Assembly (NCBI GenBank): GCA_963575645.1
Contig: OY754467.1
Coordinates: 38,995,108-39,059,107 of the forward strand
Direction: 5' to 3'
DNA length: 64,000 nt
From: Xanthostigma xanthostigma
Taxonomy: Eukaryota > Arthropoda > Insecta > Raphidioptera > Raphidiidae
Part shown: piece after piece, positions 22,547-33,691 of the stretch
Position numbering within the stretch: position 1 is the stretch's first letter
Layout of the letters: each line of letters opens with the position of its first letter
Position numbers and translations under genes: made by a program
Notes under the pieces: generated by a model
Databases searched by the model: none
What the model was told of the DNA's origin: nothing
Seen by the model: the letters and a program-made list of their open reading frames with translations, nothing else

Positions 22547-22690
22547 TCTATACTAATATTATAAAGAGGTAAAGTTTGTAAGTTTGGATCTAGGAGGTAA
22601 TCTCTGAAACTACTCATGCGATTTCAAAAATGTTTTCACCAATAAAATTAAAGTGCATTACGTGGAGATTAATTTTGCAACGTCAGTCGA
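22547..22690 (+). mobile_element. Helitron 5' end fragment
   Basis: TCTATACTAATATTATAAAG followed by AGGTAAAGTTTGTAAGTTTG and CTGAAACTACTCATGCGATT. The same first 28 bases occur at 54094-54122, where they break off. A 3' CTAG end could not be located. Confidence 0.5.
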
Positions 22691-23599
22691 CGAAAAAACG
22701 GTGACAGTCTACAAATTCGGGCGCTAATATTGATCGAGTAAAAAATTACGTGATCGTCAAATCGAAACTTTTCAATCGAATCAAGTTAAGTGGGGTTCAA
22801 AAATAAATTCCAGTATTTGATAAATATACGATTTTCTCTTCGACGCGAATCGATTAGTTGAGTAAAGAGAAAATGTTTTATTGAAAAATGTTACAAACAC
22901 TTTTCCAGTATGTTAAGTTTTCTCCCCGCGCTAGTCGTCTGGAAAAGCGAGTGTTTATTAAAAACGTGCTTCAATTCGACTTGGAAAAGAAAATCCACTT
23001 CTAATTAACTGCGAACATTTTATCTTTTTTATTGTCACTTTTTATGAAATTAAGATGGCGATGAAGTTTGAAGGTCAAGGCTATGATAAGATCACATCTT
23101 ATTAGAGTAAACGTTGAATAAACTTTCGTTTTTCTTTCTGAAAGTTCTTAGGCGCCAATCAACTGTTTTATGTCAGGCTTGGATAACAATATTTAACAAG
23201 AGATCCGTATTATCGCAAAACTTACGTTTTTTTTATTTTACAAAAAATCGCCGGGCGTTATTCTTGTTACATAATAACTCATAACCATTAAAAACACAAT
23301 TATTTGGAGTAAGTTTTTGCATACACTTGCAAAATTTTTATTGAACACATTTCAAGGTTTTCAATATAAATGTTTATATTAATAACTTCATATTTATATT
23401 TTTTTTAATTATCTCATTAACAAATAATGCGTTTATTAATTATATGCTATATACAGGATATTTCTTAAGTACCTAAACGTCAAAGACACATTTTAGGAGG
23501 TGATTTTATGGACAATTTTTTGCTAAAAAGTTTAAATAAAGGTTATACTAGCGTTAGAGCGTTTTAGATATGTTTAAAAATTGCTTTAGAATGCTTATA
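22691..23599. other. No gene seen
   Basis: Mixed-composition DNA with poly-T runs and no recognisable repeat or protein motif. Confidence 0.35.
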
Positions 23600-24230
23600 T
23601 GGCAGCACTTGCTTTACGTTCATTTTTTTCGAAAACACAACATCGAAGACCTGGCTAAAGGGTAGTAGAACGTTGCCAAGCAGTGAATTTTTAACTTTGC
23701 GAAATTTTATTTGCAAAAAAAGTTCTCAAACCATTTTGAAATTTTAATGCCTTCAAATTTAGTATTTAATAAAATAAAAAATAAGTAAGTCTTTCGGGCA
23801 GTTACAAAACTGTCTATTATACGTGAGTGCCCGAAGACACAACGGGTAGGTTGAAGTGTGAGAGACAGCGCATATCAGCCCTGTTGAAGTATGCTGCTCT
23901 CTCTCTCTCTTACGCTTCAAACTACCCGTAGTGTCTTACCCGCACGTATAAATAGACAATTTTGTAAGCGCCTGGCAGATGTTTATATCCGATTAAATGA
24001 TCTGACTTATTTATCTTTCTTTTTATTAAATACTAAATTTGACGGTATTGAAATTTAAAAATGTCTCAAGAACTTTTTTTGCAAATCAAATTTTACAAAG
24101 TCAAAAATTCACAGTTTGGCTAGGCCCACTACCCCTCAGCCAGGTCTTCGATTTTGTGCTTATAGACATTACAAAAGAAGTGTTTTAAAAAAATGTTCAC
24201 GCTGCGGCAAATGCCTATACGCAAAAACGT
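23600..24230. repeat. About 630-bp foldback
   Basis: The arms are clearest between 23644 and 24153: CGAAGACCTGGCTAAAGGGT against the complement of ACTACCCCTCAGCCAGGTCTTCG, then TTGCAAAAAAAGTTCT / AGAACTTTTTTTGCAA and TATTATACGTGAGTGCCCG against a diverged CGCACGTATAAATAG. The centre holds CTCTCTCTCTCT. Outside 23644 similarity continues with indels. An old, diverged MITE. Confidence 0.65.
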
Positions 24231-25017
24231 TTGATAACTCTTGGACTATTATGTTAAATGGTAGGGTCAGTTCATAGAAACCGTGGAAATGTTATAAGTT
24301 ATTACCCACGACGGAAGTTTAGCCTGAGAGATTGTTTGTTTGTTAGTTTTTTTTTTTTGACAGTAAATAAAAGTACAAAAACAATTTTTCTTCTCAATAT
24401 ATCAACTTTAAAATCGTTACTGTGGCTATGAGTGTATTTCAGAGTTAGTCTACTATTTTCTTTAATTTGAATCCAATGCAAATCAAACAGAAATATGTAT
24501 TAGTCTACTATTTGATATAACTTAAATTCAATGTTATTGAGATGGAGAAAATTAACATGTGAAGTCAATATGTCGATTGAAATCATACACACTGTCTGAT
24601 AAGTTTATGTAGTGATTTGTGAATAACACAGCTGTAATTGTTTTATCAATAAATAATATGCCGATGATAATTAATAATTCATAATTTTAGTTCATAATTA
24701 ATAAGCTAATTATTCTTTATACATATTAATGATTTAAATCATAATTGTTACATTTACAGTGCAATAAAAATGTAAATTCAAGTTTTTGCATATATAGTTG
24801 GAAAAAACACGATGCAAAATTTAAATTTTAAATTTATAAATTGCAATTTGGAAAACACTGCCAGCGTAAAAAAGTTTTGTATAATTCCCAACTGTGGTTT
24901 GGGCTTTTTAATGACCAAACATACATAAAAATCGACAAATTTCAATAAAAGTCATTATGATAATTTATAAATAATGGTACCTACTTGCGTTTTCGAACAG
25001 AATCTTCGATAAATTCA
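24231..25017. other. No gene seen
   Basis: AT-rich; a poly-T run at about 24348. No coding or repeat assignment. Confidence 0.35.
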
Positions 25018-25114
25018 CGCCGTTATATGGGAGATAGGCAAAATCAATGTATAAGAATCTGTTAGAGATTCGACGGCATTTAGCATAGAAAAGAATCTCT
25101 AACGAGATTCTTCG
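25018..25114 (-). repeat. Module D next to (TA)n-joined block, copy 1
   Basis: On the minus strand it starts CGAAGAATCTCGTTAGAGAT, which is itself an inverted repeat (GAATCTC/GAGATTC), and continues GCTAAATGCCGTCGAATCTC and TTATACATTGATTTTGCC. The same module follows a (TA)n tract at 31897-31995 on the plus strand. Confidence 0.65.
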
Positions 25115-25216
25115 ATATATCCGAGGACAACACGTCGCGACGTGCGGGTGAGACGCGAGTGGAAATGGCTGAGAGATACACATGGTACTCAATCATGGAT
25201 CGGTTGGACGATTTTT

Positions 25217-26194
<978 letters not shown>

Positions 26195-27024
26195 TATGTT
26201 TTCTATACAAGGTGAGATCATTTGGTGATAAATGCTATACAAATGGAGATCCGTTTTAACAAGCCGAGATCCGAATCGGATCTCGTTGTGTTTCTATGTG
26301 TATATCAATTTTTTTCGGTTAATATGGGTGTGGGGAATGCGCAGTTAAATTTTAGTCCGGATCTCCATTTGCTCATTTTTATCAATTTTTATACACGAGT
26401 AGTTCAACAAAACGCACTAGTGAGGTCACTGCTGTGCCAAACTTGTATATAACATTTCGTGCACAACCTGAGATCCTATATAATCGGCAACACTGCGTCG
26501 CATATTTTCATACACACAGACGCCTTTATTTATTTTATGTTATATCATCTAAGTTTGTTTCGGAGCTCAAGCCTCAAACCGAGTGAATAAAATTCATAAC
26601 TTTGGAATTTTGTAACATTGCATTTTATAATGATCATGTTAATGAGTAAAACCGTAAGAATAGGTAAGCGTAAGAATAAAGGCTAGCGGTTAAATATAAT
26701 TGATTTATCTACATATTATATGAGTATTTGAAAAAAAAGTTGAGCATGCTATGATATTCAAATTGAAGTAAAAAAAATAGTTGGCACAACCAAAAGTGCA
26801 CATCCCGCAAGTTTTCCACTGTATGATAAAAAAATAACAATTAAAAAATATTTTTAATAAATTTAAAAAGATTTAAAAATTTAAAGAAATAAATAATTAA
26901 AAATTGAAAAAATATTTTTTTTTAAGTTTGCAAAAATAAAAAAAATTAAGAACTATACATAATATAATATATAATTAATATCAAGTGGAATAAAATAAAA
27001 CAAAATAAAAAGAAAAAAATCAAT

Positions 27025-27097
27025 GATTTCGTAAGGAATCGAACCCAGGACCTTGCCCTTGGGGATCCAACGGCATAACCATTACGCCACGGCGGCC
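27025..27097 (-). tRNA. tRNA-like sequence, degenerate
   Basis: Minus strand: D-arm GCGT..ATGC and A box TGGCGTAATGG, loop ATCCCCA that would give anticodon CCC (Gly) with U33, and B box GGGTTCGATTCC. Acceptor strands do not pair and the T stem has only three pairs. Probably a SINE head or tRNA pseudogene. Confidence 0.5.
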
Positions 27098-27351
27098 TAA
27101 TACGTGTAGTGGTGTTATCACGGTATAGAAGTGTAGCACTTGTTTTATGGATTACACTATATTTACACAGCAATTATTATATTGTTTTTAAACTATTAGC
27201 TGTCAAAAATAATTTAAAAAAAACTGTTTATAAAAATTAAACTACTGAACACATTTTAGTGAATTTAAATAGGGTTCTGGTCTGATAGTAAACAAAGTGA
27301 ATAAAATATAACCCAAGGCAATCCGACCAAAATTGCGATCTGTAGAGTCGT

Positions 27352-27382
27352 GACGTACGTACATACGTACGTACATACGTAC
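27352..27382. repeat. (GTAC/ATAC)n microsatellite
   Basis: ACGTACGTACATACGTACGT and continuation, largely self-complementary. Confidence 0.8.
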
Positions 27383-27782
27383 AGACCAACCGACAACTGC
27401 TGTTTGTGATTTTCAATTACAATTTTAATAGTATTTATGAACTCGAATTGATTTAAAAATGGTTCTATTTTATAGATTAGAATCTCCTCTTTTCAAAAAG
27501 CTTCAATTTGAATGGATTTCGTGTGAAATTAACTTAGATATAACTTCTTATATGAACGAAAGTCAGCTTTGACGCACAAAGCGATAATAAAGCACATATC
27601 GCTAGTTTAGCGGTATGTGCAATTAGATAATCAATATTTCTACAATAATTTCTTTTAGTTGTTCGTTTATTTATAATAAAGGAGTAATGGCTTGGGGCAG
27701 GAAGCAAACAATGTAGATATTTCCAGAAAAAAAAAAAAAAAATATTATCATAAGTTTTTATTAAACTGAAACTGTACTTATT

Positions 27783-27935
27783 ACAATAAATAAAATTATC
27801 GACCAATTTTTCAGACAAATATATTAACAAAAAATAATAATTAATACATTGACGTTTCGGTATTAATTGAAATTTTTTGTTAATATACCTATTAATTGTC
27901 TGAAAAATTAGTGGATAGTTTTATTTATTGAAGAA
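27783..27935. repeat. Foldback related to 44112-44405
   Basis: AATAAATAAAATTATCGACC and CCAATTTTTCAGACAA face their complements on the right (TTGTCTGAAAAATTAGTGG). The same arms occur in the hAT at 43561. The centre keeps ACGTTTCG, part of the conserved GAAACGT tail described for the other copy. It lies just beyond the stop codon of the recombinase-like gene. Confidence 0.7.
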
Positions 27936-27980
27936 TTCTAATAAAACATTAATCAAAGATTTATACTTATTACATATTTT

Positions 27981-28196
27981 TTAATTTAATACTTTTATTT
28001 GTACCCAGTTCTTGTCCTTAAATAAATCTGGATATTTTTCCCGTAATTTTAGACATTCTGCTTTTTTGGGAGAATTTTTTTTTAATATGAGTTTTGAAAA
28101 ATTGTAACATTTTAGATTTTTGCTGTTTATTCCATGATCCACGGCAATTTTTTTTGTCTGTGTTTACTTTACTCTTCTCCTTTTTGCGTGGTGTTT
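27981..28196 (-). CDS. Exon 5 (last): basic tail and W-x-K-x2-K domain
   Basis: Acceptor CTTATTTTTTACAG precedes 28196. Reads TPRKKEKSKVNTDKKN, then GSWNKQQKSKMLQFFKTHIK. Nine As (plus-strand 28074-28083 region) put the rest out of frame; one base over it reads PKKAECLKLREKYPDLFKDK then NWVQIKVLN and stops at 27981-27983. The domain is conserved at the C-terminus of related proteins. Confidence 0.65.
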
Positions 28197-31100
28197 CTGT
28201 AAAAAATAAGCGTAAGAAGAATTCGAATTTTCGTATTAATAATACAAAGATTATTAATTTTATTTTAACGTGATTTAAGCTGTTCTGTCAAGTTTGCAAG
28301 TCTACAGAAATCGCATAACTTCGAGTTCGCGCAATTTGGAGTAGTGTAATTCGGGATATTACAGGGTATATAGATTTTAATGGGATTATCTTCAAAAATA
28401 AGTCATGTCTGTGACACTCTGTACCTATATCAGAATAAACTTTATGTACCTGTAAGCAATAATTATTTTTCAAAATTCTAAATTTCAACAGAGATTTTTA
28501 TGTGGTTCATGCACTTTCGGTGATCATTCATACGCAACCTTCCCCTGATTCCGAATTAATATCGTTCTTGGTTTCATACTCGGGGACCACAACAGTATTT
28601 GAATCATCTAGTGTACCTCGTTTACTTGGGGCATCTGATAACAGACAGTCAAAAATGAGAAAAAGTGTTACGTATGTGATTTTTAATATTTTAATGTTTG
28701 AAAAATAGTTTTAATAATAATGCGTGGTATTAAGAGTATTCGTCCCTGCAAATACCCCCTGCACCCTTCATCTCAAATCTTTTCCTCTCGCCTAAAAACG
28801 GTTTGCGCTCTCCCGACGCTATTTTTAAAGCTAGAGAGTTCTGGTAAACGCCAAATGAAAGACAAAGAATCAGACTACAGATCCTTCAGGCGAATTTTTT
28901 GAAAAAAAATTCCTGAAAAAACTTACAACCTTTTGAAAAAAATAATAAGTTACGTAATATTTCACACGTAGGCGAGACTTTTTTTTAAAAAATTCGCCTG
29001 AAGGATCTGTAGTCTGATTCTTTGTCTTTCATTTGGCGTTACCCAGAACCCTCTAGCTTTAAAAATAGCGTCGGGAGAGCGCGAACCGTTTTTAGGCGAG
29101 GGGAAAAGATTGAGATGAAGGGTGCAGCGGGTGTTTGCAGGGACGAATTTTCTTAATACGTTCTTTACCAATCATTAATAATAATTGTTACCATTTTCGT
29201 TTTCCTCGAAAGATTGTCTATTCCATTGTTCCAATTCGACGTCGAATTTATCACTGTCGACCCCCCTTTCCATCATTAAAAGTAACTTGGCTATTTTTGC
29301 GGTTTTGGTAAACTTCCTGTGGTAATCTTAAAATAAAGTTTAAATTTATTTTTCGAATTACATATTACATATCCGCGGATACGGATCTGAATACGGATAT
29401 TTGGTTTCAAGATCCGCGGATACGGATACGGATATTTGGTTTCAAGATCCGTGGAAACGGATACGGATCTTAACTTTCTTAGAGTACGCGGCGGTAAATA
29501 TTGCACATCGACCTTTGGAAAGAGACTGTTATGGGAAAAAGTTATTGACTTCTTTAAGAGTTAACTCTCATAACAGATTCCAGAGATCGATGTGCAATAT
29601 CTCATTATAAAGATAGTTTTTTATTAGTACCTTTGAGTTATGTACTATTGGTATGGTACTCACTACGATAAATTTTTGCAATATAAAGGTGCCAAATACG
29701 ATTTTAAGAAATAAAAAATAATCTGAATGGAATTTAACAGTTTCTCATTATTACCTAATTACATATATACAGTGTGTTCATTTCAAAAGTATCCACCCTT
29801 AATAACTCCTGACCTGATGTGATTATTGTTTTGAGTGAAAACACGTCGATTTAGATATCGAGGGGGAAGTTCAAAAATGGAACCCAGAGAATTTTAGGTT
29901 TCATCCCCTAGCCCCCAGCCATCCCTACTTTGAAATTTCGAATGGCACCCCCTACCTTGTGATGCATCATTTGAAAGGGCATAAAATTCTCTATTCAACC
30001 ATGATAAAAAAAATGAAATCGATCGATTGGTTCTTAAGATAGACTACACAGAAGATGGAAACGTTCTTCTTTCTTATTTGACACTTTTCCGCAACAAATA
30101 CTACTTTTAACAAGATAACACTCGACAAAAGAAGTAAAGAAAACCGTACTGATGTTTGACAGAAATTGTTGCATTTGTTTTTCCATGGCCGCCTTCGAAA
30201 ACGACAAAAATCACATCCCATGGCTCGAGACTGTGTTTTTTCCATGATGCGACGTATGCAACATTCGTCAAAGTTCGTGAAGAGTTCCAAAACAGAAAGT
30301 ATTTTTCTCTACCAAATAATGGTGGCCATTTCGAACATATCATAAAATAATTTCTTATGACTGTAATTTAAAATAAATAATAATAAGTGTTTCAAAATTT
30401 GTTTGTTGAATTCAACAGTGTATCCAATCCGCAATGTTTTGCTAATAATAATTGATTTCATACCTTCCATCTTCTGTGTAGTCTATCTTAAGAACCAATC
30501 GATCGATTTCATTTTTTTTATCATAGTTGAATAGAGAATTTTATGCCCTTTCAAATGATGCATCACAAGTTAGGGGGTGCCCTTTGAAATTTCAAAGTGG
30601 GGGTGGCTGGGGGCTAGGGGATGAAACCTAAAATTCTCTAGGTTCCATTTTTGAACTTCCCCCTCGATATCTAAATCGACGTGTTTTCACTCAAAACAAT
30701 AATCACATCAGGTCAGGAATTATTAAGGGTGGATACTTTTGAAATGAACACACTGTATATACATGTATGAATTGAAAATTAATAAGGTAAAAGATCCGTA
30801 AAAGATCCGCCATAAAACTAACGGATACGGATATTTGGTTTCAAGATCCGCGGATCTTTCTTCTCCCTCAGATATCCGCGGATACGGATGCGGATATCCG
30901 GCGCATCACTAGTTGGTACACATATATAAAATATGTTTAAAAAAAATCCTAAAATATGTATTAATTAAAGCGAAAGAAAAATAATTTTTTTCCTACAATT
31001 TTTATAGTTTATTTATAAAATATCATACCTATAAAACTGTTCGTGCGTCTTCTTCGTATGACCCATAAAAGTAGCCAATTGTTCCATTTCATTATCGTTA

Positions 31101-31473
31101 AGGTTTAAAATTTGTAAAACAGTTGCAATTTGTTTTCTGAGACGGGAAGATGTTAAAGTACCCGGATTTTTTTCGTTTTAACGAAACAAAAGGCAATTTA
31201 TGTATTACAATTTTAATTTATCAATGATGAAATTTAAAAAAAAACAATTTTATAGTCTTTCAAATTTTATTACAAAATGCTTTTAATAACAGCAAAATAT
31301 TTTGCTGTACTATAAAATGGTTTTGCATTCACAAAAAAGTGTTCTGCTTGAATGTAGCTTAAAAAAAATTAAAAAGTTAATTTAACTTACCTTCGTCTTG
31401 TATACCTACTAGCAGTTGTCGTGTATTTTTTATTTATAGCCAGATTTACTAACTTTTTCCTACGTGATAACAT
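27981..31473 (-). CDS. Five-exon gene, tyrosine-recombinase-like C-terminus
   Basis: Exons on the minus strand: 31473-31391, 31136-31029 (open up to 31177), 29326-29192, 28634-28539, 28196-27981. Splice signals are visible at each junction and phases agree throughout (2, 2, 1, 1). The second exon contains LRKQIAT, then FMGH and, eight residues on, FY: the R..GH-x8-Y pattern of the catalytic second half of tyrosine recombinases. It continues RLPQEVYQ and an amphipathic AKIAKLLLMMERG, then an acidic linker, then a basic stretch and a W-x-K-x2-K..FF-x2-HI..W-x2-IK domain. I recognise this order from uncharacterised invertebrate proteins and Crypton-like recombinases. Two one-base insertions at A runs (exon 3 CAAAACC, exon 5 nine As) break the frame. 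Encoded length is about 210 residues, so the N-terminal half of a recombinase is missing. Pseudogene or assembly error; function inferred. Confidence 0.65.
28539..28634 (-). CDS. Exon 4: acidic linker
   Basis: Acceptor TGACTGTCTGTTATCAG gives phase-1 entry, then APSKRGTLDDSN and an acidic run ending ESGE. The donor AAG|GTTGCG is weak but is the only one that keeps phase with exon 5; without it the frame stops at a TGA eight bases on. Confidence 0.55.
28727..29160. mobile_element. Foldback MITE in intron 3
   Basis: Arms of about 175 bp: GTATTAAGAGTATTCGTCCC..GCGCTCTCCCGACGCTATTT on the left and the complement on the right (CAGGGACGAATTTTCTTAATAC). Loop about 28905-28985. Two short frames over it are shadows of each other. 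Confidence 0.75.
29192..29326 (-). CDS. Exon 3: post-catalytic helix
   Basis: Acceptor TTTATTTTAAG, then A completes the Arg codon split in exon 2, followed by LPQEVYQ. One extra A in TACCAAAACCGC shifts the frame; the next frame reads TAKIAKLLLMMERGVDSDKF and ends ..EENEN before donor GTAACA. Removing a single A restores a length that is in phase with both neighbours. Confidence 0.7.
29770..30755 (+). mobile_element. Mariner-type foldback, TA-flanked, about 290-bp TIRs
   Basis: CAGTGTGTTCATTTCAAAAG and its complement are flanked by TA (29768-29769, 30756-30757). The inverted arms run to TTCTGTGTAGTCTATC on each side. The unique centre keeps the last residues of a transposase (next entry). 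It is nested in the element at 29366. Confidence 0.85.
30252..30350 (+). pseudogene. Mariner-type transposase C-terminal end
   Basis: The frame ends FQNRKYFSLPNNGGHFEHII then K and stop at 30350. The terminal N-G-G-H-F/I-E-H is the hallmark end of mariner-like transposases, placed just inside the right TIR as expected. Upstream, the same frame (from 30156) is not recognisable, so only the tail survived. Confidence 0.7.
31029..31177 (-). CDS. Exon 2: tyrosine-recombinase catalytic segment
   Basis: Open from 31177 as NPGTLTSSRLRKQIATV and on through LNDNEMEQLATFMGHTKKTH to EQFY. Donor TATAG|GTATGA leaves phase 2. Two readings of the 5' border: an acceptor CCCGTCTCAG ending at 31137, which joins exon 1 in phase, or an upstream border that keeps LTSSR, which looks conserved in related proteins but has no good AG. 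Confidence 0.7.
31391..31473 (-). CDS. Candidate exon 1 with start codon
   Basis: CCAAAATGTTATC gives a good insect start context. 27 codons, MLSRRKKLVNLAINKKYTTT and onward, are basic and end at a consensus donor CGAAG|GTAAGT in phase 2, which matches exon 2 if the CTCAG acceptor is used. The peptide itself is not recognised. Confidence 0.45.
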
Positions 31474-31831
31474 TTTGGAGCAAATTATTTTTTGTCACTA
31501 CCACAATTTGAACACTTTTAACTACTAAAAGTGCACGCGTACTGCGTAGCAACGTCACAAGAATTTGGCAATGTTGCAGGATCTCATTTTGTGCTACATA
31601 CATCGTGATATACATTTCCGGATCTCCACTTGTATACATTTCATAACAGATCTCGTTTTGTTCAAATTTTGTCACGAAAAATTTAAACGCAGAAATTGTT
31701 TCCCCTCTGCGGGGTTATAGATTAAGGACATTAAAAGGAGCCTTTTTGTGAAAAAGATACTCCAAAAAACCTTTTTTTTGTGGTGGACCTCGGGTTGTCT
31801 GTAATTTAGTCGGATCTCCACTTGATACAAA

Positions 31832-31838
<7 letters not shown>

Positions 31839-31881
<43 letters not shown>

Positions 31882-31896
31882 TATATATAAATATAT
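31839..31896. repeat. (TA)n microsatellite 3
   Basis: About 28 TA-type units with AAT interruptions, separating the 5.6-kb unit from module D. Confidence 0.9.
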
Positions 31897-31995
31897 CGAA
31901 GAATCTCGTTAGAGATTCTTTTCTGTGCTAAATGCCGACGTATCTCTAACGTATTCTTATACATTGATTTTGCCTAGCTCCCATATAACGCCGTG
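31897..31995 (+). repeat. Module D, copy 2
   Basis: Same sequence as 25018-25114 in the opposite orientation, again with its CGAAGAATCTCG end against (TA)n. Confidence 0.65.
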
Positions 31996-32111
31996 TATAT
32001 GAGACGAGTTTCCAAGTTTTATAGTTCTGTGACCACGTGACTTTCATAGGACCGATTTTTCGTATCACCCATATATACTTCTGTACCACAATAACAGCTT
32101 ATACGGCGAGT

Positions 32112-32191
32112 ATGCCCGTGGACTAACGGTTACGACGTTAGACTAGTAATAACACTAATAACAGGGTCTCGGGTTCGATTCCCGCCGGCAT
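32112..32191 (+). tRNA. tRNA-like sequence with enlarged anticodon loop
   Basis: ATGCC..GGCAT can close the acceptor, CGGGTTCGATTCCCG gives a T arm with 4 pairs, and GTTAG/CTAAT could form the anticodon stem, but its loop is 13 bases and lacks U33. Box B is perfect (GGTTCGATTCC). Reads as a SINE head or pseudo-tRNA; a tiny intron in the anticodon loop cannot be excluded. Confidence 0.45.
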
Positions 32192-32765
32192 CATTGGAAA
32201 AAAAATTTTTTTCTACTCCATTTTATTTCCACTTGATATTTATATATAATCATATTTTTTATTTTTATTTTTTTTTAATTTTAAATTTTTTTTTATATTT
32301 TTAATTGTTTTTTTTATTTTTAATTTATTTTCTCAATTTTTTTCTCATATACATAATATCTTTATTTCTTTTTTAATTTTTAATTTTTTTTTCTTGTTTT
32401 TTGAAAAATACACTTTCGTCAAATTGTTTATTAAAAAATAACAAAATATATGATTGAAGTTAGATTTAAATAATTTAATTTATTAAAAAACATATTCATC
32501 ATAAAAAGTGCAACAAAAATTAAAAAGAGGAAAGTTTTCAAAGTGAAACTTCTTTTTTAATGCAAAATAAGTATTTTACAAATGATATGAAAAAAATTTT
32601 GTATTTTTAATGGTTGGCCTTGTTCATTGATTTTTTTCATGCCTTCAGAATTGGCCTTCATGGAATCTGTGGCCTCTTAATTCTAAAAATGCACATACCT
32701 ATGTTTATTTTTTGGAGAAAAAATAAAAATAATGTCTCACACTTTGGAAAAAGACGTGAAATCTT
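32192..32765. other. T-rich low-complexity DNA
   Basis: Long runs of T and TTTAATTTTTAATTTTT-like sequence. No gene. Confidence 0.6.
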
Positions 32766-33450
32766 AAAAAAAAACTTCGGAGAAGTAAAAACTTCGTTCT
32801 GTGCTAAATTAAAAAAAATGAGGCGACTGAATCTCAGAATTATAACTTAAAAAAAAAGAATTTCGAGGCAGACAAGAAATTGAAATCAAGCTCGAAATTC
32901 TGTGCCTAAGACGTCGAAAAAAAAAAGAATTTCGAGGCAGACAAGAAATTGAAATCAAGCTCGAAATTCTGTGCCTAAGACGTCGAAAAAAAAAAAGAAT
33001 TTTGAGGCAGACAAGGAATTGAAATCCAACTTCGAAATTCTGTGCTATATAAAAGCTACAAGAGCAACAGCAAAAAAAGTGCACAGACGGCGTTTTTTTA
33101 GTGGTAAGTAAAGGAGTTATGCGAACACCGTCTTTGCATTTTTTTGCTGTTGCTCTTGTAGCTTTTATAAGCACAGAATTTCAAAGTTGGATTTCAATTC
33201 CTTGTCTGCCTCAAAATTCTTTTTTTTTTCGACGTCTTAGGCACAGAATTTCGAGCTTGATTTCAATTTCTTGTCTGCCTCGAAATTCTTTTTTTTTTCG
33301 ACGTCTTAGGCACAGAATTTCGAGCTTGATTTCAATTTCTTGTCTGCCTCGAAATTCTTTTTTTTTAAGTTATAATTCTGAGATTCAGTCGCCTCAAGTT
33401 TTTTAATTTAGCACAGAACGAAGTTTTTACTTCTCCGAAGTTTTTTTTTA
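32766..33450. repeat. 685-bp palindrome of 69-70 bp tandem units
   Basis: Left arm: units start GAATTTCGAGGCAGACAAG at 32858, 32927 and 32997 (periods 69, 70), each ending in ..GTCGAAAAAAAAAA. The right arm (about 33130-33450) is the reverse complement, also three units. Outer borders are AACTTCGGAGAAGTAAAAAC and its mirror; the centre holds GCTACAAGAGCAACAGC and its mirror. The right end meets a (TA)n tract. The repeated Arg-Leu-Arg-His frames are artefacts of the tandem units. Confidence 0.85.
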
Positions 33451-33473
33451 AGATATATATATACATATATATA
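33451..33473. repeat. Short (TA)n tract 4
   Basis: GATATATATATACATATATA, between the 70-bp-unit palindrome and module E. Confidence 0.8.
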
Positions 33474-33605
33474 TAAACATTTCCAAAAATGGTGCCAAAC
33501 TTCTTAGAAACTTATGAAACGTCGAGAAATTTTGGTCCGACCCCTAGGTCCCGCCATCCGACCGACGCCAATAGTGTAAGTGCCTTATGGCAAATACACT
33601 AATAA
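33474..33605 (+). repeat. Module E, copy 1
   Basis: ACATTTCCAAAAATGGTGCC to CTTATGGCAAATACACTA. The reverse copy is at 48659-48783; in both cases the ACATTTCC end touches (TA)n. Confidence 0.75.
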
Positions 33606-33629
33606 TTATTTTTTACGTATGGAACTGGA

Positions 33630-33691
33630 GAGCCGCAACTTTACATCAAAAAACCGCATGCGGCTCGCGAGCTGCAGTTTGCCGACCCCTG
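33630..33691 (-). repeat. hAT terminus fragment
   Basis: On the minus strand CAGGGGTCGGCAAACTGCAG, then GCTCGCGAGCCGCATGCGG: the classic end of a widespread hAT family. Only this end is seen. Confidence 0.75.

Larger units (their letters stand above)
29366..30911 (+). mobile_element. hAT-like 'ATCCGCGGATACGG' element in intron 2, split by a MITE
   Basis: Starts near TATCCGCGGATACGGATC and ends GGATATCCGGCGCATCACTA; read inwards the right end is TAGTGATGCGCCGG, a hAT-like terminus. An internal hairpin of about 45-bp arms (29497-29605, TTGCACATCG..CGATGTGCAA) surrounds TGACTTCTTTAAGAG. A second copy lies at 58397-58860. A mariner-type foldback (29770-30755) interrupts it at the point where the second copy is continuous. 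Confidence 0.65.

Noticed and set aside
32809-33406. Frames of 121 and 101 codons with repeated RLRHRISSLISISCLPRNS
   Set aside because: Translations of the 70-bp tandem units in the two arms of a palindrome; poly-A spacers read as FFF. No start context or conserved domain.
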